A DNA stretch of 64,000 nucleotides, from positions 1-64,000 of the forward strand of contig NZ_FQVT01000015.1 of NCBI RefSeq assembly GCF_900129445.1. Direction: 5' to 3'. The notes under the pieces were generated by a model. It worked only from the letters and a program-made list of their open reading frames with translations. It was not told the DNA's origin and made no database searches. The stretch is from Salegentibacter echinorum (GTDB lineage Bacteria; Bacteroidota; Bacteroidia; Flavobacteriales; Flavobacteriaceae). Below are positions 9,299 through 18,759 of this stretch, piece after piece. Numbering within the stretch: the first letter of the stretch is position 1; each line of letters begins with the position of its first letter. Position numbers and translations under genes: made by a program.

Positions 9299-10552
9299 TT
9301 ATAGATCGTTCTCTTTGAATTCTTCTGAAGTCAATTCGGCGAGTTTTACAATTACTTCTGTGGCCTTTTGCATACTTTCAACCGGTACATACTCATATTT
9401 ACCGTGAAAATTATGGCCGCCGGCAAATATATTGGGACAGGGAAGTCCCATATAACTCAATTGTGCCCCGTCTGTACCACCACGAATGGGTTTTAAAAGC
9501 GGTTTAACATTAACCGCTTCCATTGCTTTTTCAGCCAGATTTACAATATGCATTACCGGTTCAATTTTCTCCCGCATATTAAAATATTGATCTGTGATTT
9601 CTACAGCTATACAATCGCTGTTGTATTGTGAACAAATTTCTGAAGCTAAATCCTGCATCATTTGTTTTCGCGCTTCAAATTGATTTAAATCGTGATCTCT
9701 TATGATGTATTCTAGAATAGTTTCTTCCACAGCACCTTTCATATCGCTTAAATGGAAAAATCCCTGCCTGTCTTCAGTGTGTTCCGGGGTTTCTAATCTA
9801 GGTAAGGAGTTAATAAAATCTACGGCAATATATTGGCTATTTATCATTTTATCTTTGGCATAGCCGGGGTGAACTCCTTTTCCCCGAACGCTAATCACCG
9901 CTTTGGCAGCATTAAAATTTTCAAACTCCAATTCACCAATTTGGCTGCCATCCATCGTGTAAGCCCATTCAGCCCCAAATTTTTTCACATCAAATTTATG
10001 AGCACCACGTCCTATTTCCTCATCGGGCGTAAAGCCTACCCTGATTTTCCCATGCGGAATTTCTGGATGCTCCAATAAATATTGCATAGCCGTCATTATT
10101 TCGGTGATTCCGGCTTTGTCATCGGCACTTAAGAGGCTGGTGCCATCGGTAGTAATTAAAGTTTGTCCTTTATATTGTTTTAGGTCGTCAAAATATTCCG
10201 AAGAAAGCACAATATCGTGCTCTTTATTTAAAACAATATCTTTCCCATCATAATCTTCAATAATCTGTGGATTAATATTAGTGGCATTAAAATCTGGCGA
10301 AGTATCAAAATGAGAAATAAATCCAATCACCGGTACCTGGTGTGAAACATTGGCGGGTAAGCTGGCCATTACATAAGCATTTTCATCAATACTTACTTCT
10401 TCCATGCCCATCTCTGCTAGTTCTTCTGCGAGTTTGCGGGCTAAATCCCATTGTTTCTCTGTACTTGGAGTAGTTTTACTTTCAGGATCGCTTTGGGTAT
10501 CAATTTTTATATAGCTAATAAAGCGATCTATAATCTTTTTTTTATCAATCAT
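9299..10552 (-). CDS. pepT: Peptidase T (tripeptide aminopeptidase)
   Basis: Cytosolic M20B di-zinc aminopeptidase that releases the N-terminal residue of tripeptides; 417 residues, the normal length. The metal-site motifs are in order: FISHFDTSP (first His and Asp), TTDGTSLLSADDKAG (bridging Asp), FTPDEEIGRGAH (catalytic Glu and Glu ligand), YTMDGSQIGE (Asp ligand) and GGHNFHGKYEYV (final His). The dimerisation lid lies between. RGGTDGAQLSYMGLP matches the conserved substrate loop. A minus-strand TATATTTG box at 10609-10616 fits its promoter. It diverges from ggt. Confidence 0.95.
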   Translation of the reverse strand: MIDKKKIIDRFISYIKIDTQSDPESKTTPSTEKQWDLARKLAEELAEMGMEEVSIDENAYVMASLPANVSHQVPVIGFISHFDTSPDFNATNINPQIIEDYDGKDIVLNKEHDIVLSSEYFDDLKQYKGQTLITTDGTSLLSADDKAGITEIMTAMQYLLEHPEIPHGKIRVGFTPDEEIGRGAHKFDVKKFGAEWAYTMDGSQIGELEFENFNAAKAVISVRGKGVHPGYAKDKMINSQYIAVDFINSLPRLETPEHTEDRQGFFHLSDMKGAVEETILEYIIRDHDLNQFEARKQMMQDLASEICSQYNSDCIAVEITDQYFNMREKIEPVMHIVNLAEKAMEAVNVKPLLKPIRGGTDGAQLSYMGLPCPNIFAGGHNFHGKYEYVPVESMQKATEVIVKLAELTSEEFKENDL

Positions 10553-10645
10553 CTGGGTTGGACTTTATTTTTCGAAATTTAAGAAGTATTTTGTCGAAAT
10601 AATATAGGCAAATATAATTAACCCAAATAGCTATTCCTTATCCTT

Positions 10646-12346
10646 ATGAAAAAACTATTACTGCTTTTCGTAATCTTAATCTTCGCTTCCTGCAAGAATG
10701 CTGAAACCTTAAATAATTCTTCAACCACTAAGTTAGGAGTTACCGCCGATAGCGCTATGGTGGTGTCGGCTCGAGAAGAAGCTTCTAAAATTGGCCTGGA
10801 AATACTTAAAAACGGTGGTAACGCTTTTGATGCCATGGTGGCTACCGAAATGGCCCTGGCAGTATCGTATCCCTTTGCCGGCAATTTAGGTGGTGGCGGA
10901 TTTATGGTTTATCGAAAAGCAAATGGCGAAACCGGTTCCTTAGACTACAGAGAAAAAGCACCACTGGCGGCAACTAAAACCATGTATCAGGATAAAGACG
11001 GTAATGTTATTTCTGAAAAAAGTAGGCTGGGCGCGCTGGCCGTGGGTGTGCCGGGCACCGTTGCCGGGATTTTTGCCACTCATAAAAAAATGGGTTCAAT
11101 GCCTATGAAAGAAATTTTAAAACCAGTAATCGCTTTAGCAAAAAAAGGTTTTGTGGTGACCGGTAAACAAAGTAAAACCCTGGCTAATTACCGGGATTTA
11201 TTTCTTCAGGAGAATAAAGATACTATCTTATTTGCGAAACCTTATAAAGCAGGAGATACCATTAAAAATATGCAGCTTGCCAAAACGCTGGAAAGAATAG
11301 CAACCCATGGTAAAGAAGAATTTTATGGGGGTAAAACCGGTAAAATAATGCTTGAATTTCTGCAGGAGAATGATGGGATTATGACTCTGGAAGACTTACA
11401 GCAATATGAAACCCATTGGCGAGATCCTATTAAGGTAAAATATAACAATCTTACCATATATTCTATGCCGCCACCCTCTAGCGGTGGTATTGTGCTGGGG
11501 CAAATTTTAAAATCATTAGAACCGTTTAATCTTAGGCAATATGGACATAACTCTATTGAAACGGTTCAGTTGTTAACTGAAGCTGAAAGAAGAGCTTATG
11601 CCGATAGAAGTTTCTATTTGGGAGATCCAGATTTTGTTGATATTCCTGTAGATACACTTTTAAGTGATGCTTATCTTTCTGGAAGGATGGGTAATTTTAG
11701 TTTTGATAATGCAACCCCTTCTTCCAGCATTAGCTATGGTGAAATTCCTGGCTACGAAAGCGATGAGACCACTCACTATTCGATAGTTGATAAGTTTGGA
11801 AATGCGGTTGCAGTAACTACCACTTTAAATGGAGCCTATGGTTCTAAGCTGTATATAGAAGAATTGGGCTTTTTTCTGAATAATGAAATGAACGATTTTA
11901 GCTCTAAACCCGGTGTGCCAAATATGTTTGGTTTGGTGGGTGCTGAAGCAAATTCTATTGCGCCGGGTAAAAAGATGTTAAGTTCTATGACGCCTACAAT
12001 TGTAGAAAATAACGGCAAACTATGGATGACCCTTGGCTCTCCCGGTGGCTCTACTATAATTACCTCGGTTCTACAAACCATTCTCAATGTAGAAGCATTT
12101 GATATGAGCATGCAGGAAGCGGTAGATGCGCCCCGTTTTCATCATCAATGGCTACCAGATGAGATTCTTTTTGAACCCAATTCTTTTGATGCGAGCCTAC
12201 TGGATGCTTTAAAAAATAAAGGTTATCATATAGATGAGGGGGAATCCAGGATTATTGGTAAAGTAGATGCAATTCTGGTCTTACCAGACGGCCGCCTGGA
12301 AGGTGGAGCCGATAAAAGAGGTGATGATGCTGCTAAAGGATATTAA
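10646..12346 (+). CDS. ggt: Gamma-glutamyltransferase (glutathione hydrolase)
   Basis: Exported Ntn-hydrolase of 566 residues that cleaves or transfers the gamma-glutamyl group of glutathione and related compounds. The signal peptide ends in a lipobox (LIFASC), so it is predicted to be a lipoprotein. The precursor should self-cleave before the nucleophile Thr376 in ETTHYSIVD, giving large and small subunits. Conserved binding motifs include GGNAFDAMVAT, AGNLGGGGFMV, LDYREKAP, PPSSGG, the FLNNEMNDF loop, the SSMTP oxyanion loop and GSPGGSTI. All catalytic residues are present. It is probably used for amino-acid salvage from gamma-glutamyl peptides. Confidence 0.95.
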   Translation: MKKLLLLFVILIFASCKNAETLNNSSTTKLGVTADSAMVVSAREEASKIGLEILKNGGNAFDAMVATEMALAVSYPFAGNLGGGGFMVYRKANGETGSLDYREKAPLAATKTMYQDKDGNVISEKSRLGALAVGVPGTVAGIFATHKKMGSMPMKEILKPVIALAKKGFVVTGKQSKTLANYRDLFLQENKDTILFAKPYKAGDTIKNMQLAKTLERIATHGKEEFYGGKTGKIMLEFLQENDGIMTLEDLQQYETHWRDPIKVKYNNLTIYSMPPPSSGGIVLGQILKSLEPFNLRQYGHNSIETVQLLTEAERRAYADRSFYLGDPDFVDIPVDTLLSDAYLSGRMGNFSFDNATPSSSISYGEIPGYESDETTHYSIVDKFGNAVAVTTTLNGAYGSKLYIEELGFFLNNEMNDFSSKPGVPNMFGLVGAEANSIAPGKKMLSSMTPTIVENNGKLWMTLGSPGGSTIITSVLQTILNVEAFDMSMQEAVDAPRFHHQWLPDEILFEPNSFDASLLDALKNKGYHIDEGESRIIGKVDAILVLPDGRLEGGADKRGDDAAKGY

Positions 12347-12797
12347 TTCTCCTGAAGTTTACTCAATAATCGAGAATTAAATGCTTCGTGCCGGTAGCTA
12401 TCAGCTATCGGGTTGTTTCGAAATTAGAATATTCCTTCTCTATATTATATAGTGAGTTTGCTTCGAGCTAATTATCTTTTAAGAGCGTAAAAAGAGGAAG
12501 GAATAGGTGAAAACGGAAAATTTCAGAAAAATAATTGTCTCAAGTTGTTAAATTTTAAAATTTTTCAAAAAAAGAATAAATTATCAAATAGCAAAGTTTA
12601 GACTTTTGAAGTAGGTCTACAATATAAGAAGTATATAAATCTTCCTTCGTTATTATTAATCTATCAAGTAAAAAATATTTTCCCAGATAAAATACCTTAA
12701 AAATAATCGAAACGGTTGTGAAATAATTTTCTTAATTCATTGTTAAGTGCTTGAAATGGCTAACTTTAAGGTGTTGTTAACCAAAAAATGATGGATT
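12347..12797. other. 450-base intergenic region before the TonB receptor gene
   Basis: AT-rich non-coding stretch. Its first part (12357-12460) is a diverged copy of a dispersed repeat also found before tlpA-like and tgt genes. The remainder shows no ORF or RNA structure that I can name and presumably holds the promoter and leader of the TonB receptor gene. Confidence 0.6.
12357..12460. repeat. Dispersed intergenic repeat, diverged copy 3
   Basis: Resembles 37065-37192: the blocks GTTTACTCAATAATCGAGAA, AAATGC, AGCTATC, TTTCGAAAT and TTCTCTATATTATA occur in the same order. A small inverted repeat TAGCTATCAGCTA lies inside. Unlike the other two copies it lacks a clean TATCTTTG box. The alignment was made by eye. 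Confidence 0.5.
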
Positions 12798-15671
12798 ATG
12801 ATGAGAAATTACCTGATGATTAGCATTCTTTTTTTAGGAAACCTGGTTTTTTCCCAGGAACAAAAAATTACGGGAACCGTAACCGATGATCAATCCCAAC
12901 CACTGCCCGGGGTGTCGGTAGCTATTAAAGACACAAATAAGGGTACTGTGACCGATTTTGATGGAAATTATGCTATCAATGCTACGATAGGACAAACCCT
13001 GGTTTTTACTTTTGTTGGTTTCGATTCTCGAGAAGTTGAAATCGATAACACCACAATTAATGTACAGATGGTGGCTGGAACTTCGTTAAGTGAAGTGGTT
13101 TTGGTAGGTTCCAGAAGTCGAAGTCGAACCGTTGTAGAGTCGGCTGTGCCCGTAGATGTGCTCGATATCCAGGACATTTCTACAGCGGTACCACAGGTTA
13201 ACCTAAACCAGATGCTAAATTATGTGGCGCCTTCGTTCTCTTCTAACACTCAAACCATTGCAGATGGAACAGACCATATTGATCCTGCATCCCTAAGAGG
13301 TTTGGGGCCAGACCAGGTGCTGGTACTTATAAATGGTAAAAGAAGACATAACTCTTCTCTAATAAATGTAAACGGCTCTTTTGGTCGAGGAAGTGTAGGG
13401 ACAGATTTAAATGCTATCCCGGCCGCCGCTATACAAAGAGTTGAGGTTTTAAGAGACGGTGCAGCTGCCCAATATGGATCTGATGCCATTGCCGGTGTTA
13501 TAAACATTGTACTCAATGAAGAAGTGGGAGAATTAAACCTCAATGTAACTTCGGGAGCAAATTTTTCTAAAAATGCTAACAAACAAACGGGGGGTGTAGA
13601 TGGCGAAACGGTAAATGTGGCTGCAAGTTATGGTATTGCCCTGGGAGAAAAAGGAGGTTTTGTTAATTTTTCGGGTGATTTCGATTATCGCGAACCTTAC
13701 AACCGTATGGGAGAATGGGAAGGTTCCATTTTTAATGCATACAATGCAATAGAGCGTATAGGGCTAGACAATGGAGCCGATATTAGTAATTTAAGCGATA
13801 GCCAAATTAAGCAGTTTGGGCAGCAGGTTTCTTATTTTGATGCCAATTTTAAGAATGAAATTTCTTCCGCAGCAAATAGAACAGAGCTTCAGGATTTACT
13901 TGGTATGGATGTCACCGAATCTGAATTAGATGCCCGGGGACAACAGAGAAGTGATTATAATATGAGAGTAGGGCAATCTGCCTTGCGTGGAGGCCGGTTC
14001 TTTGCAAACCTTTCTTTACCAGTAGATGATGGGGGAACAGAACTTTATTCCTTTGCAGGAATTAGCTCGAGAAAAGGGGAAGCTGCGGGATTCTATCGCT
14101 TACCAAATCAAAGTAGAACCTACACACCTATTTATCCCAACGGATTTTTACCAAAAATAAATTCAAAAATAAAAGACCAGTCCCTGGCTGTAGGTATAAG
14201 AGGTATGGTTGGCGACTGGGATGTGGATTTTAGCAATACCTACGGTAAGAATAAATTTGATTATGTAATCTCAAATACTTCCAATGCCTCCTTAGAAGGT
14301 GCCACTGCAACAACCTTTGATGCCGGGGGATTTTCTTTCGCACAAAACACTACAAACCTTGATATTTCCCAATATTACGATGATGTTTTACAGGGGCTCA
14401 ATTTAGCTTTTGGTGCAGAACATCGTTGGGAGAAGTATGAAATTACGGCGGGCGAAAGAGCTTCTTACGAGCAATATACAGAAGATGGACAGGTGATCAC
14501 AAGTGCCGATCAAATTCCCGCACAAGATTTCTTCGGAAATTCCAGAGCGGGGGGTTCTCAGGTTTTTCCGGGATTTAGTCCTCAAAATGAAGTTGCCCGG
14601 GAACGAACCAGCGTGGCCGGTTATTTTGATGTAGAAGCAGATTTTACAGATAAATTCCTGCTAACTTTCGCCTCAAGGTTTGAAAATTATTCAGATTTCG
14701 GTTCTACCGTGAATTTTAAGTTGTCTTCTCGTTATAAACTAAGTGAAAATGTGAATATTAGGGCTGCAGCTAATACTGGTTTTAGGGCACCTTCTTTACA
14801 TCAATTGAATTTTAATTCTACCTCAACTATTTTTAATGATGAAGGGGTACCGGTAGAAGTAGGAACCTTTTCTAACGATAGCCGCGCCGCCAAATTACTG
14901 GGTATTCCAGAGTTAAAAGAAGAAACTTCCCAAAGTGTAAGTGTAGGGGTAACGGCAGAAATTCCAGATGCAAATCTTTCTTTTACAGTAGATGGGTATT
15001 TTGTCGCCATTGATGATCGCGTGGTTTATACCGGCCAATTTAGGGGTCCGGGAACAGGCACAGAGTTAGATCAACTTTTATCGCAGGCCAATGCTACTGC
15101 AGCTGCATTTTTTGCAAACGCTATTGATACCGAATCTAAAGGAATAGATGCTGTAATCACCCACAATGCTTATTTTGGAAAGGATACCCAGTTAAAATCA
15201 GACCTGGCTGCTACTTTCTCCAAGACGAAGCAGGTTGGGGATATTCAAGCCTCTCCAGAATTAGAGCGTGCAGGATTGGTAGATACTTATTTTCCTGAAG
15301 ATAGCCGTATTTATTTAGAGGAAGCAGTGCCAAGGACAAAACTCAACTTAAGCAATAATCTTATGACCGGGAAATTTAACTTCTTTCTTAGAAATGTTTA
15401 TTTTGGAGAAGTTACTGAAGCAATTTCAGACCCCGCACGTCAACAGGTTTTCGATGGTAAAGTTATTACCGATCTTTCTGTAGGTTTTAAAGCAACCCAA
15501 TCTTTAACCTTAACACTGGGCGCCAATAATATTTTTGATATTTATCCCGAAGCTGCAGGCCCTGCTTTTGGAAATCGGAGCAGCGGAAGATTTGATTGGT
15601 CTCGAAGCGCCCAGCAGTTTGGCTTTTCTGGAAGATTCTTATTTGCCAGGTTAAGTATAAATCTAAAGTAA
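12798..15671 (+). CDS. TonB-dependent receptor with carboxypeptidase-regulatory N-domain
   Basis: Outer-membrane gated transporter of 957 residues; the start is either of two adjacent ATGs. The signal peptide ends near VFSQ. A CarboxypepD_reg-like domain (ITGTVTDDQSQPLPGVSVAI to about residue 95) is followed by a plug domain with the features VNLNQMLNYVAPS, LRGLGPDQVLVLINGKRRH and VEVLRDGAAAQYGSDAIAGV. The 22-strand barrel includes TGFRAPSLHQLNF and ends in FLFARLSINLK. There is no SusD partner on either side, so this is an orphan receptor and not a polysaccharide-utilisation SusC pair. The ligand is unknown. It has its own long upstream region and a downstream terminator. Confidence 0.93.
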   Translation: MMRNYLMISILFLGNLVFSQEQKITGTVTDDQSQPLPGVSVAIKDTNKGTVTDFDGNYAINATIGQTLVFTFVGFDSREVEIDNTTINVQMVAGTSLSEVVLVGSRSRSRTVVESAVPVDVLDIQDISTAVPQVNLNQMLNYVAPSFSSNTQTIADGTDHIDPASLRGLGPDQVLVLINGKRRHNSSLINVNGSFGRGSVGTDLNAIPAAAIQRVEVLRDGAAAQYGSDAIAGVINIVLNEEVGELNLNVTSGANFSKNANKQTGGVDGETVNVAASYGIALGEKGGFVNFSGDFDYREPYNRMGEWEGSIFNAYNAIERIGLDNGADISNLSDSQIKQFGQQVSYFDANFKNEISSAANRTELQDLLGMDVTESELDARGQQRSDYNMRVGQSALRGGRFFANLSLPVDDGGTELYSFAGISSRKGEAAGFYRLPNQSRTYTPIYPNGFLPKINSKIKDQSLAVGIRGMVGDWDVDFSNTYGKNKFDYVISNTSNASLEGATATTFDAGGFSFAQNTTNLDISQYYDDVLQGLNLAFGAEHRWEKYEITAGERASYEQYTEDGQVITSADQIPAQDFFGNSRAGGSQVFPGFSPQNEVARERTSVAGYFDVEADFTDKFLLTFASRFENYSDFGSTVNFKLSSRYKLSENVNIRAAANTGFRAPSLHQLNFNSTSTIFNDEGVPVEVGTFSNDSRAAKLLGIPELKEETSQSVSVGVTAEIPDANLSFTVDGYFVAIDDRVVYTGQFRGPGTGTELDQLLSQANATAAAFFANAIDTESKGIDAVITHNAYFGKDTQLKSDLAATFSKTKQVGDIQASPELERAGLVDTYFPEDSRIYLEEAVPRTKLNLSNNLMTGKFNFFLRNVYFGEVTEAISDPARQQVFDGKVITDLSVGFKATQSLTLTLGANNIFDIYPEAAGPAFGNRSSGRFDWSRSAQQFGFSGRFLFARLSINLK

Positions 15672-15694
15672 TATAGCCTACCTAAAGATTTAAT

Positions 15695-15786
15695 GTAGCT
15701 GTTTAAAACGGAATATCTCTAGTTAACTGAAGTTAATTTAACTTCAAAAACAATTAGAAATTCTTGTTTTAGACAGCTACTTTTTT
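15695..15786 (+). terminator. Terminator after the TonB receptor gene
   Basis: GTAGCTGT...AAAAC at 15695 pairs with GTTTT...ACAGCTAC ending at 15780, followed by six T residues. A second small hairpin (GAAGTTAATTTAACTTC) sits in the long loop. Confidence 0.6.
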
Positions 15787-15890
15787 ATTTGAGTATAAGC
15801 TGAAAGAACAATGAAACTAATAAATAAAATAATAGGGTAGTAATTTTAAGACTTTCCAAATTAGGTTATTTTTGCAAAAACCAAGCGTCC

Positions 15891-16922
15891 ATGTACAAAA
15901 CTATTATTCGCCCCATCCTTTTTAAATTCGATCCCGAGTGGGTACACCATTTTACATTTAAATTCCTTAAAAATTTTGGTCAAACTAAAATTTTTCAAAA
16001 GTATATAGAAAAGAATTTTAAGCTGGAAGATTCACACCTGGAGCGGGAAGTCTTCGGACTTAAATTTAAAAATCCGGTAGGTTTGGCAGCCGGTTTCGAT
16101 AAGGATGCAAAACTCTACAAGGAACTTTCCAATCTTGGTTTTGGATTTATAGAAATTGGTACACTTACGCCAAAACCCCAGCCGGGAAATGATAAAAAAC
16201 GACTTTTTAGATTGAAGGAAGACCAGGCGATCATAAACCGGATGGGCTTTAATAACGAAGGAGTGGAAGCCGCGGTAGCCCGCTTAAAAGAAAATAAAAA
16301 TGTACTTATTGGTGGAAATATTGGGAAAAATAAAGTAACACCCAATGAAAATGCCGTAGATGATTACATAACCTGTTTTCACGCCCTTTATGAATACGTA
16401 GATTATTTTGTGGTAAACGTAAGTTCTCCAAATACCCCAAACCTTAGGGAACTTCAGGATAAAGAGCCGCTTACCAATTTGTTAAATACTTTGCAGGCTT
16501 TAAATGCTGAAAAACCCAAACCAAAACCGATTTTATTAAAAATAGCTCCAGATTTAACCGACTCTCAACTCATAGATATTATAGCCATTGTAAAAGAGAC
16601 TAATATTGCCGGAGTGATTGCTACAAACACCACAATCTCCAGAGATGGTTTGCAGGCTAAAGATAAAAATGAGACCGGCGGACTTAGCGGAAAACCCTTA
16701 AAAGACCGGGCCACCGAAGTAATTCGGTTTCTTTCTGAAAAAAGTGAAAAGGCTTTTCCAATTATCGGAGTGGGAGGCATTCATAGTGCCGAAGATGCTA
16801 TGGAAAAATTGCAGGCAGGGGCTAGTTTAGTGCAGCTTTATACCGGTTTTATTTATGAAGGTCCGGGATTGATCAAGGAAATAAATAAGACAATTTTAAA
16901 TCAACAGAAAAAAGAACACTAA
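15891..16922 (+). CDS. pyrD: Dihydroorotate dehydrogenase, quinone-dependent (class 2)
   Basis: PyrD class 2, the membrane-associated flavoenzyme that oxidises dihydroorotate to orotate with quinone in pyrimidine synthesis. It has 343 residues. The N-terminal amphipathic helices (about 1-40) that bind the membrane are present. FMN and substrate motifs follow: [37 protein letters not shown], the class 2 catalytic serine segment [30 protein letters not shown] and [28 protein letters not shown] box at 15867-15874 lies 16 bases before the ATG, implying a very short leader. Confidence 0.96.
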   Translation: MYKTIIRPILFKFDPEWVHHFTFKFLKNFGQTKIFQKYIEKNFKLEDSHLEREVFGLKFKNPVGLAAGFDKDAKLYKELSNLGFGFIEIGTLTPKPQPGNDKKRLFRLKEDQAIINRMGFNNEGVEAAVARLKENKNVLIGGNIGKNKVTPNENAVDDYITCFHALYEYVDYFVVNVSSPNTPNLRELQDKEPLTNLLNTLQALNAEKPKPKPILLKIAPDLTDSQLIDIIAIVKETNIAGVIATNTTISRDGLQAKDKNETGGLSGKPLKDRATEVIRFLSEKSEKAFPIIGVGGIHSAEDAMEKLQAGASLVQLYTGFIYEGPGLIKEINKTILNQQKKEH

Positions 16923-16986
16923 AGAAATCGTGTGTAAAATAATTTAATCGAAGTTCTCTATGTTAGAATTGGAAAGAAAATAAAAT

Positions 16987-17601
16987 TTGTTAGAACAATT
17001 AATTCCATTTTTAACGGCCTCCATGGCGCTTACCATATTCCCGGGACCGGATATTATTTATGTAATGGTACAGGGAATGGCCAATGGTAAAAAAGCCGGA
17101 ATAGTTACTGCTCTTGGTTTGGCTACCGGTACCATAATTCATACCAGTCTGGTTGCTTTTGGAGTTTCTGCTATTATTAGAAACTCTGTAACCCTTCTTC
17201 TAATTATTGAACTTTTTGGAGCTGCCTACCTTTTATATCTCGCCTGGCAGGTTTATAGAAGTGAAGCCGAAATAGCCTATTCAGCAAAAGGAATAAAACA
17301 TAGAACTTACTTTTCTCTATATAAAAAGGGGTTTATAATGAATGTTTTAAACCCTAAAGTTACAATCTTTTTTCTGGCTTTTTTTCCCGGATTTCTTTGG
17401 AGTGAAGAGATGAGTACGGTAATTCAGTTTTATATTTTGGGTGCAGCATTTTTGTTGCAAACAGTTTTAATATTTGGCACTGTGGCTCTTATGGCCGGTA
17501 AAATTTCTACTTATTTAAAAAGACATAAACACTCGGCTGTGGTTCTAAAATGGTTGCAAATAGTGGTTTTTATAGGAATTGCTGTTCTAATATTACTATA
17601 A
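16987..17601 (+). CDS. LysE/RhtB family amino-acid exporter
   Basis: Inner-membrane exporter of 204 residues in the LysE/RhtB superfamily, with about six transmembrane helices. The family signature is at the N-terminus (FPGPDIIYVMVQGMANGKKA) and the central FIMNVLNPKVTIFFLAFFPGF is also diagnostic. Members export amino acids such as threonine, homoserine or leucine; the substrate here cannot be read from the sequence. The start is a TTG codon, supported because the conserved N-terminal helix begins immediately after it and no ATG is available upstream. It is separated from the HMG-CoA lyase gene by a palindromic repeat cluster. Confidence 0.88.
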   Translation: MLEQLIPFLTASMALTIFPGPDIIYVMVQGMANGKKAGIVTALGLATGTIIHTSLVAFGVSAIIRNSVTLLLIIELFGAAYLLYLAWQVYRSEAEIAYSAKGIKHRTYFSLYKKGFIMNVLNPKVTIFFLAFFPGFLWSEEMSTVIQFYILGAAFLLQTVLIFGTVALMAGKISTYLKRHKHSAVVLKWLQIVVFIGIAVLILL

Positions 17602-17605
17602 AGGC

Positions 17606-17745
17606 CCCCAAACCCCCAAAGGGGGAATCAAGTAATCGATATTTTTGATAGTGAGAGTATTTTTCTCCCCCTTCGGGGGCAGGGGGCTCGTAAGGGGGAT
17701 TTTTCTCCTCCCCTTTGGGGAGGCCGGGTGGGGCTTTGGTTTTTT
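17606..17745. repeat. Cluster of G/C palindromes (REP-like)
   Basis: Three short hairpins sit in an otherwise AT-rich genome: CCCCC-AAA-GGGGG (17613-17625), CCCCC-TTC-GGGGG (17667-17679) and CCTCCCC-TTT-GGGGAGG (17707-17723), the last followed by a tail ending GTGGGGCTT. Related elements with the same hairpin and tail lie at 52030-52160. They resemble repetitive extragenic palindromes. Confidence 0.75.
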
Positions 17746-17754
17746 TCTTTTTCC

Positions 17755-17762
17755 TATCTTTG
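17755..17762 (+). promoter_or_regulatory. Candidate -7 box for HMG-CoA lyase gene
   Basis: TATCTTTG matches the Bacteroidetes -7 consensus and ends only 5 bases before the ATG at 17768. If it is used, transcription would start at or next to the start codon, giving a nearly leaderless mRNA. No clean -33 TTTG at the usual spacing was seen. Confidence 0.4.
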
Positions 17763-17767
17763 AGCCC

Positions 17768-18631
17768 ATGGATAAAATAAAACTTATCGAATGTCCGCGG
17801 GACGCGATGCAGGGAATTAAAACATTTATTCCTACCGATAAAAAAGTACAGTATATTCAATCTTTGTTACGCTGCGGATTTGACACCATAGATTTTGGAA
17901 GCTTTGTGTCGCCAAAAGCGATTCCTCAAATGGTAGATACTGCCGAGGTTTTATCTAATTTAGATCTTTCTAACACAAGCAGTAAATTGCTTGCTATTGT
18001 AGCCAATACCCGTGGCGCAAATGATGCATCGGTACACGAGGAAATCGATTATCTAGGATATCCTTTTTCTATTTCTGAAAACTTCCAGATGCGAAATACC
18101 CATAAAACCATAGCAGAATCTGTGGTTACCTTAAGTGAGATCCTGGAAATTGCTAATCGCACAAATAAAGAAGTTGTGGCTTATCTTTCTATGGGATTCG
18201 GTAATCCCTATGGCGACCCGTGGGATGTGGAAATTGTGGGGGAGTGGACTGAAAAGCTTTCTAAAATGGGCGTAAAAATTCTCTCCTTATCTGATACTGT
18301 GGGTACCTCAACTCCAAAAATTATCGATTATCTTTTCGCTAATTTGATACCTGAATATCCCGAAATCGAATTTGGCGCACATTTGCATACTACCCCGGCA
18401 AAATGGCACGAAAAAATAGACGCTGCCTACAAAGCCGGCTGCCGCAGGTTTGATGGGGCTATCCAGGGATTTGGCGGTTGCCCCATGGCTAAAGATGAAC
18501 TTACCGGGAATATGCCGTCAGAAAAAATGCTTTCTTACTTTAATTCGAAGAAGTGCGATTCTAATATTAAAATGACCAGTTTTGAATCTGCCTACAACGA
18601 AGCCTCCAAAATTTTTCAAGCTTATCATTAG
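17768..18631 (+). CDS. Hydroxymethylglutaryl-CoA lyase
   Basis: TIM-barrel lyase of the HMGL/DRE family that splits 3-hydroxy-3-methylglutaryl-CoA into acetyl-CoA and acetoacetate, the last step of leucine breakdown. It has 287 residues. The ATG at 17768 is chosen because upstream in-frame sequence is palindromic repeat. Visible motifs are ECPRDAMQG (catalytic Arg and metal Asp), FGSFVSPKAIPQM, SMGFGNPYGDPW, DTVGTSTP, the metal ligands GAHLHTTP and the mobile-loop cysteine motif GFGGCPMAKDELTGN. No other leucine-degradation gene is adjacent, although a leucine dehydrogenase homologue lies 12 kb upstream. Confidence 0.9.
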   Translation: MDKIKLIECPRDAMQGIKTFIPTDKKVQYIQSLLRCGFDTIDFGSFVSPKAIPQMVDTAEVLSNLDLSNTSSKLLAIVANTRGANDASVHEEIDYLGYPFSISENFQMRNTHKTIAESVVTLSEILEIANRTNKEVVAYLSMGFGNPYGDPWDVEIVGEWTEKLSKMGVKILSLSDTVGTSTPKIIDYLFANLIPEYPEIEFGAHLHTTPAKWHEKIDAAYKAGCRRFDGAIQGFGGCPMAKDELTGNMPSEKMLSYFNSKKCDSNIKMTSFESAYNEASKIFQAYH

Positions 18632-18672
18632 TTGTGTTTATCAATCCGATTTTAGAGATTTATAAATGTTAT

Positions 18673-18688
18673 TTTAAATTAATCTAAA
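18673..18688. promoter_or_regulatory. Candidate operator upstream of iron operon promoter
   Basis: TTTAAATTAATCTAAA is a near-perfect 16-base palindrome (one pair mismatched) ending 4 bases before the -33 element. A related site lies at 18735-18750 and another at the ferric ABC promoter (24974-24990). A metal-responsive DtxR/Fur-type repressor is the natural candidate, by inference. Confidence 0.5.
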
Positions 18689-18692
18689 TAAG

Positions 18693-18724
18693 TTTGTTCT
18701 ACTTAAACAGTGTTTTTATATTTG
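18693..18724 (+). promoter_or_regulatory. Bacteroidetes-type promoter of iron operon
   Basis: TTTG at 18693-18696 and TATATTTG at 18717-18724 with a 20-base spacer match the sigma-A consensus of Bacteroidetes. The start codon lies 35 bases downstream. Confidence 0.7.
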
Positions 18725-18734
18725 CTGAAATTAG

Positions 18735-18750
18735 TTTTAATCAATCTAAA
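18735..18750. promoter_or_regulatory. Second candidate operator, downstream of the promoter
   Basis: TTTTAATCAATCTAAA, an imperfect copy of the palindrome at 18673-18688, lies just after the expected transcription start, so the two sites flank the promoter. Confidence 0.4.
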
Positions 18751-18759
18751 TAAATTAAT

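Noticed and set aside
12798-15671. SusC of a polysaccharide-utilisation locus
   Set aside because: No SusD-like gene, glycoside hydrolase or sigma/anti-sigma pair is next to it.
17645-17767. N-terminal extension of HMG-CoA lyase
   Set aside because: The extra 41 residues are translated from G/C palindromic repeats; the family N-terminus begins at 17768.
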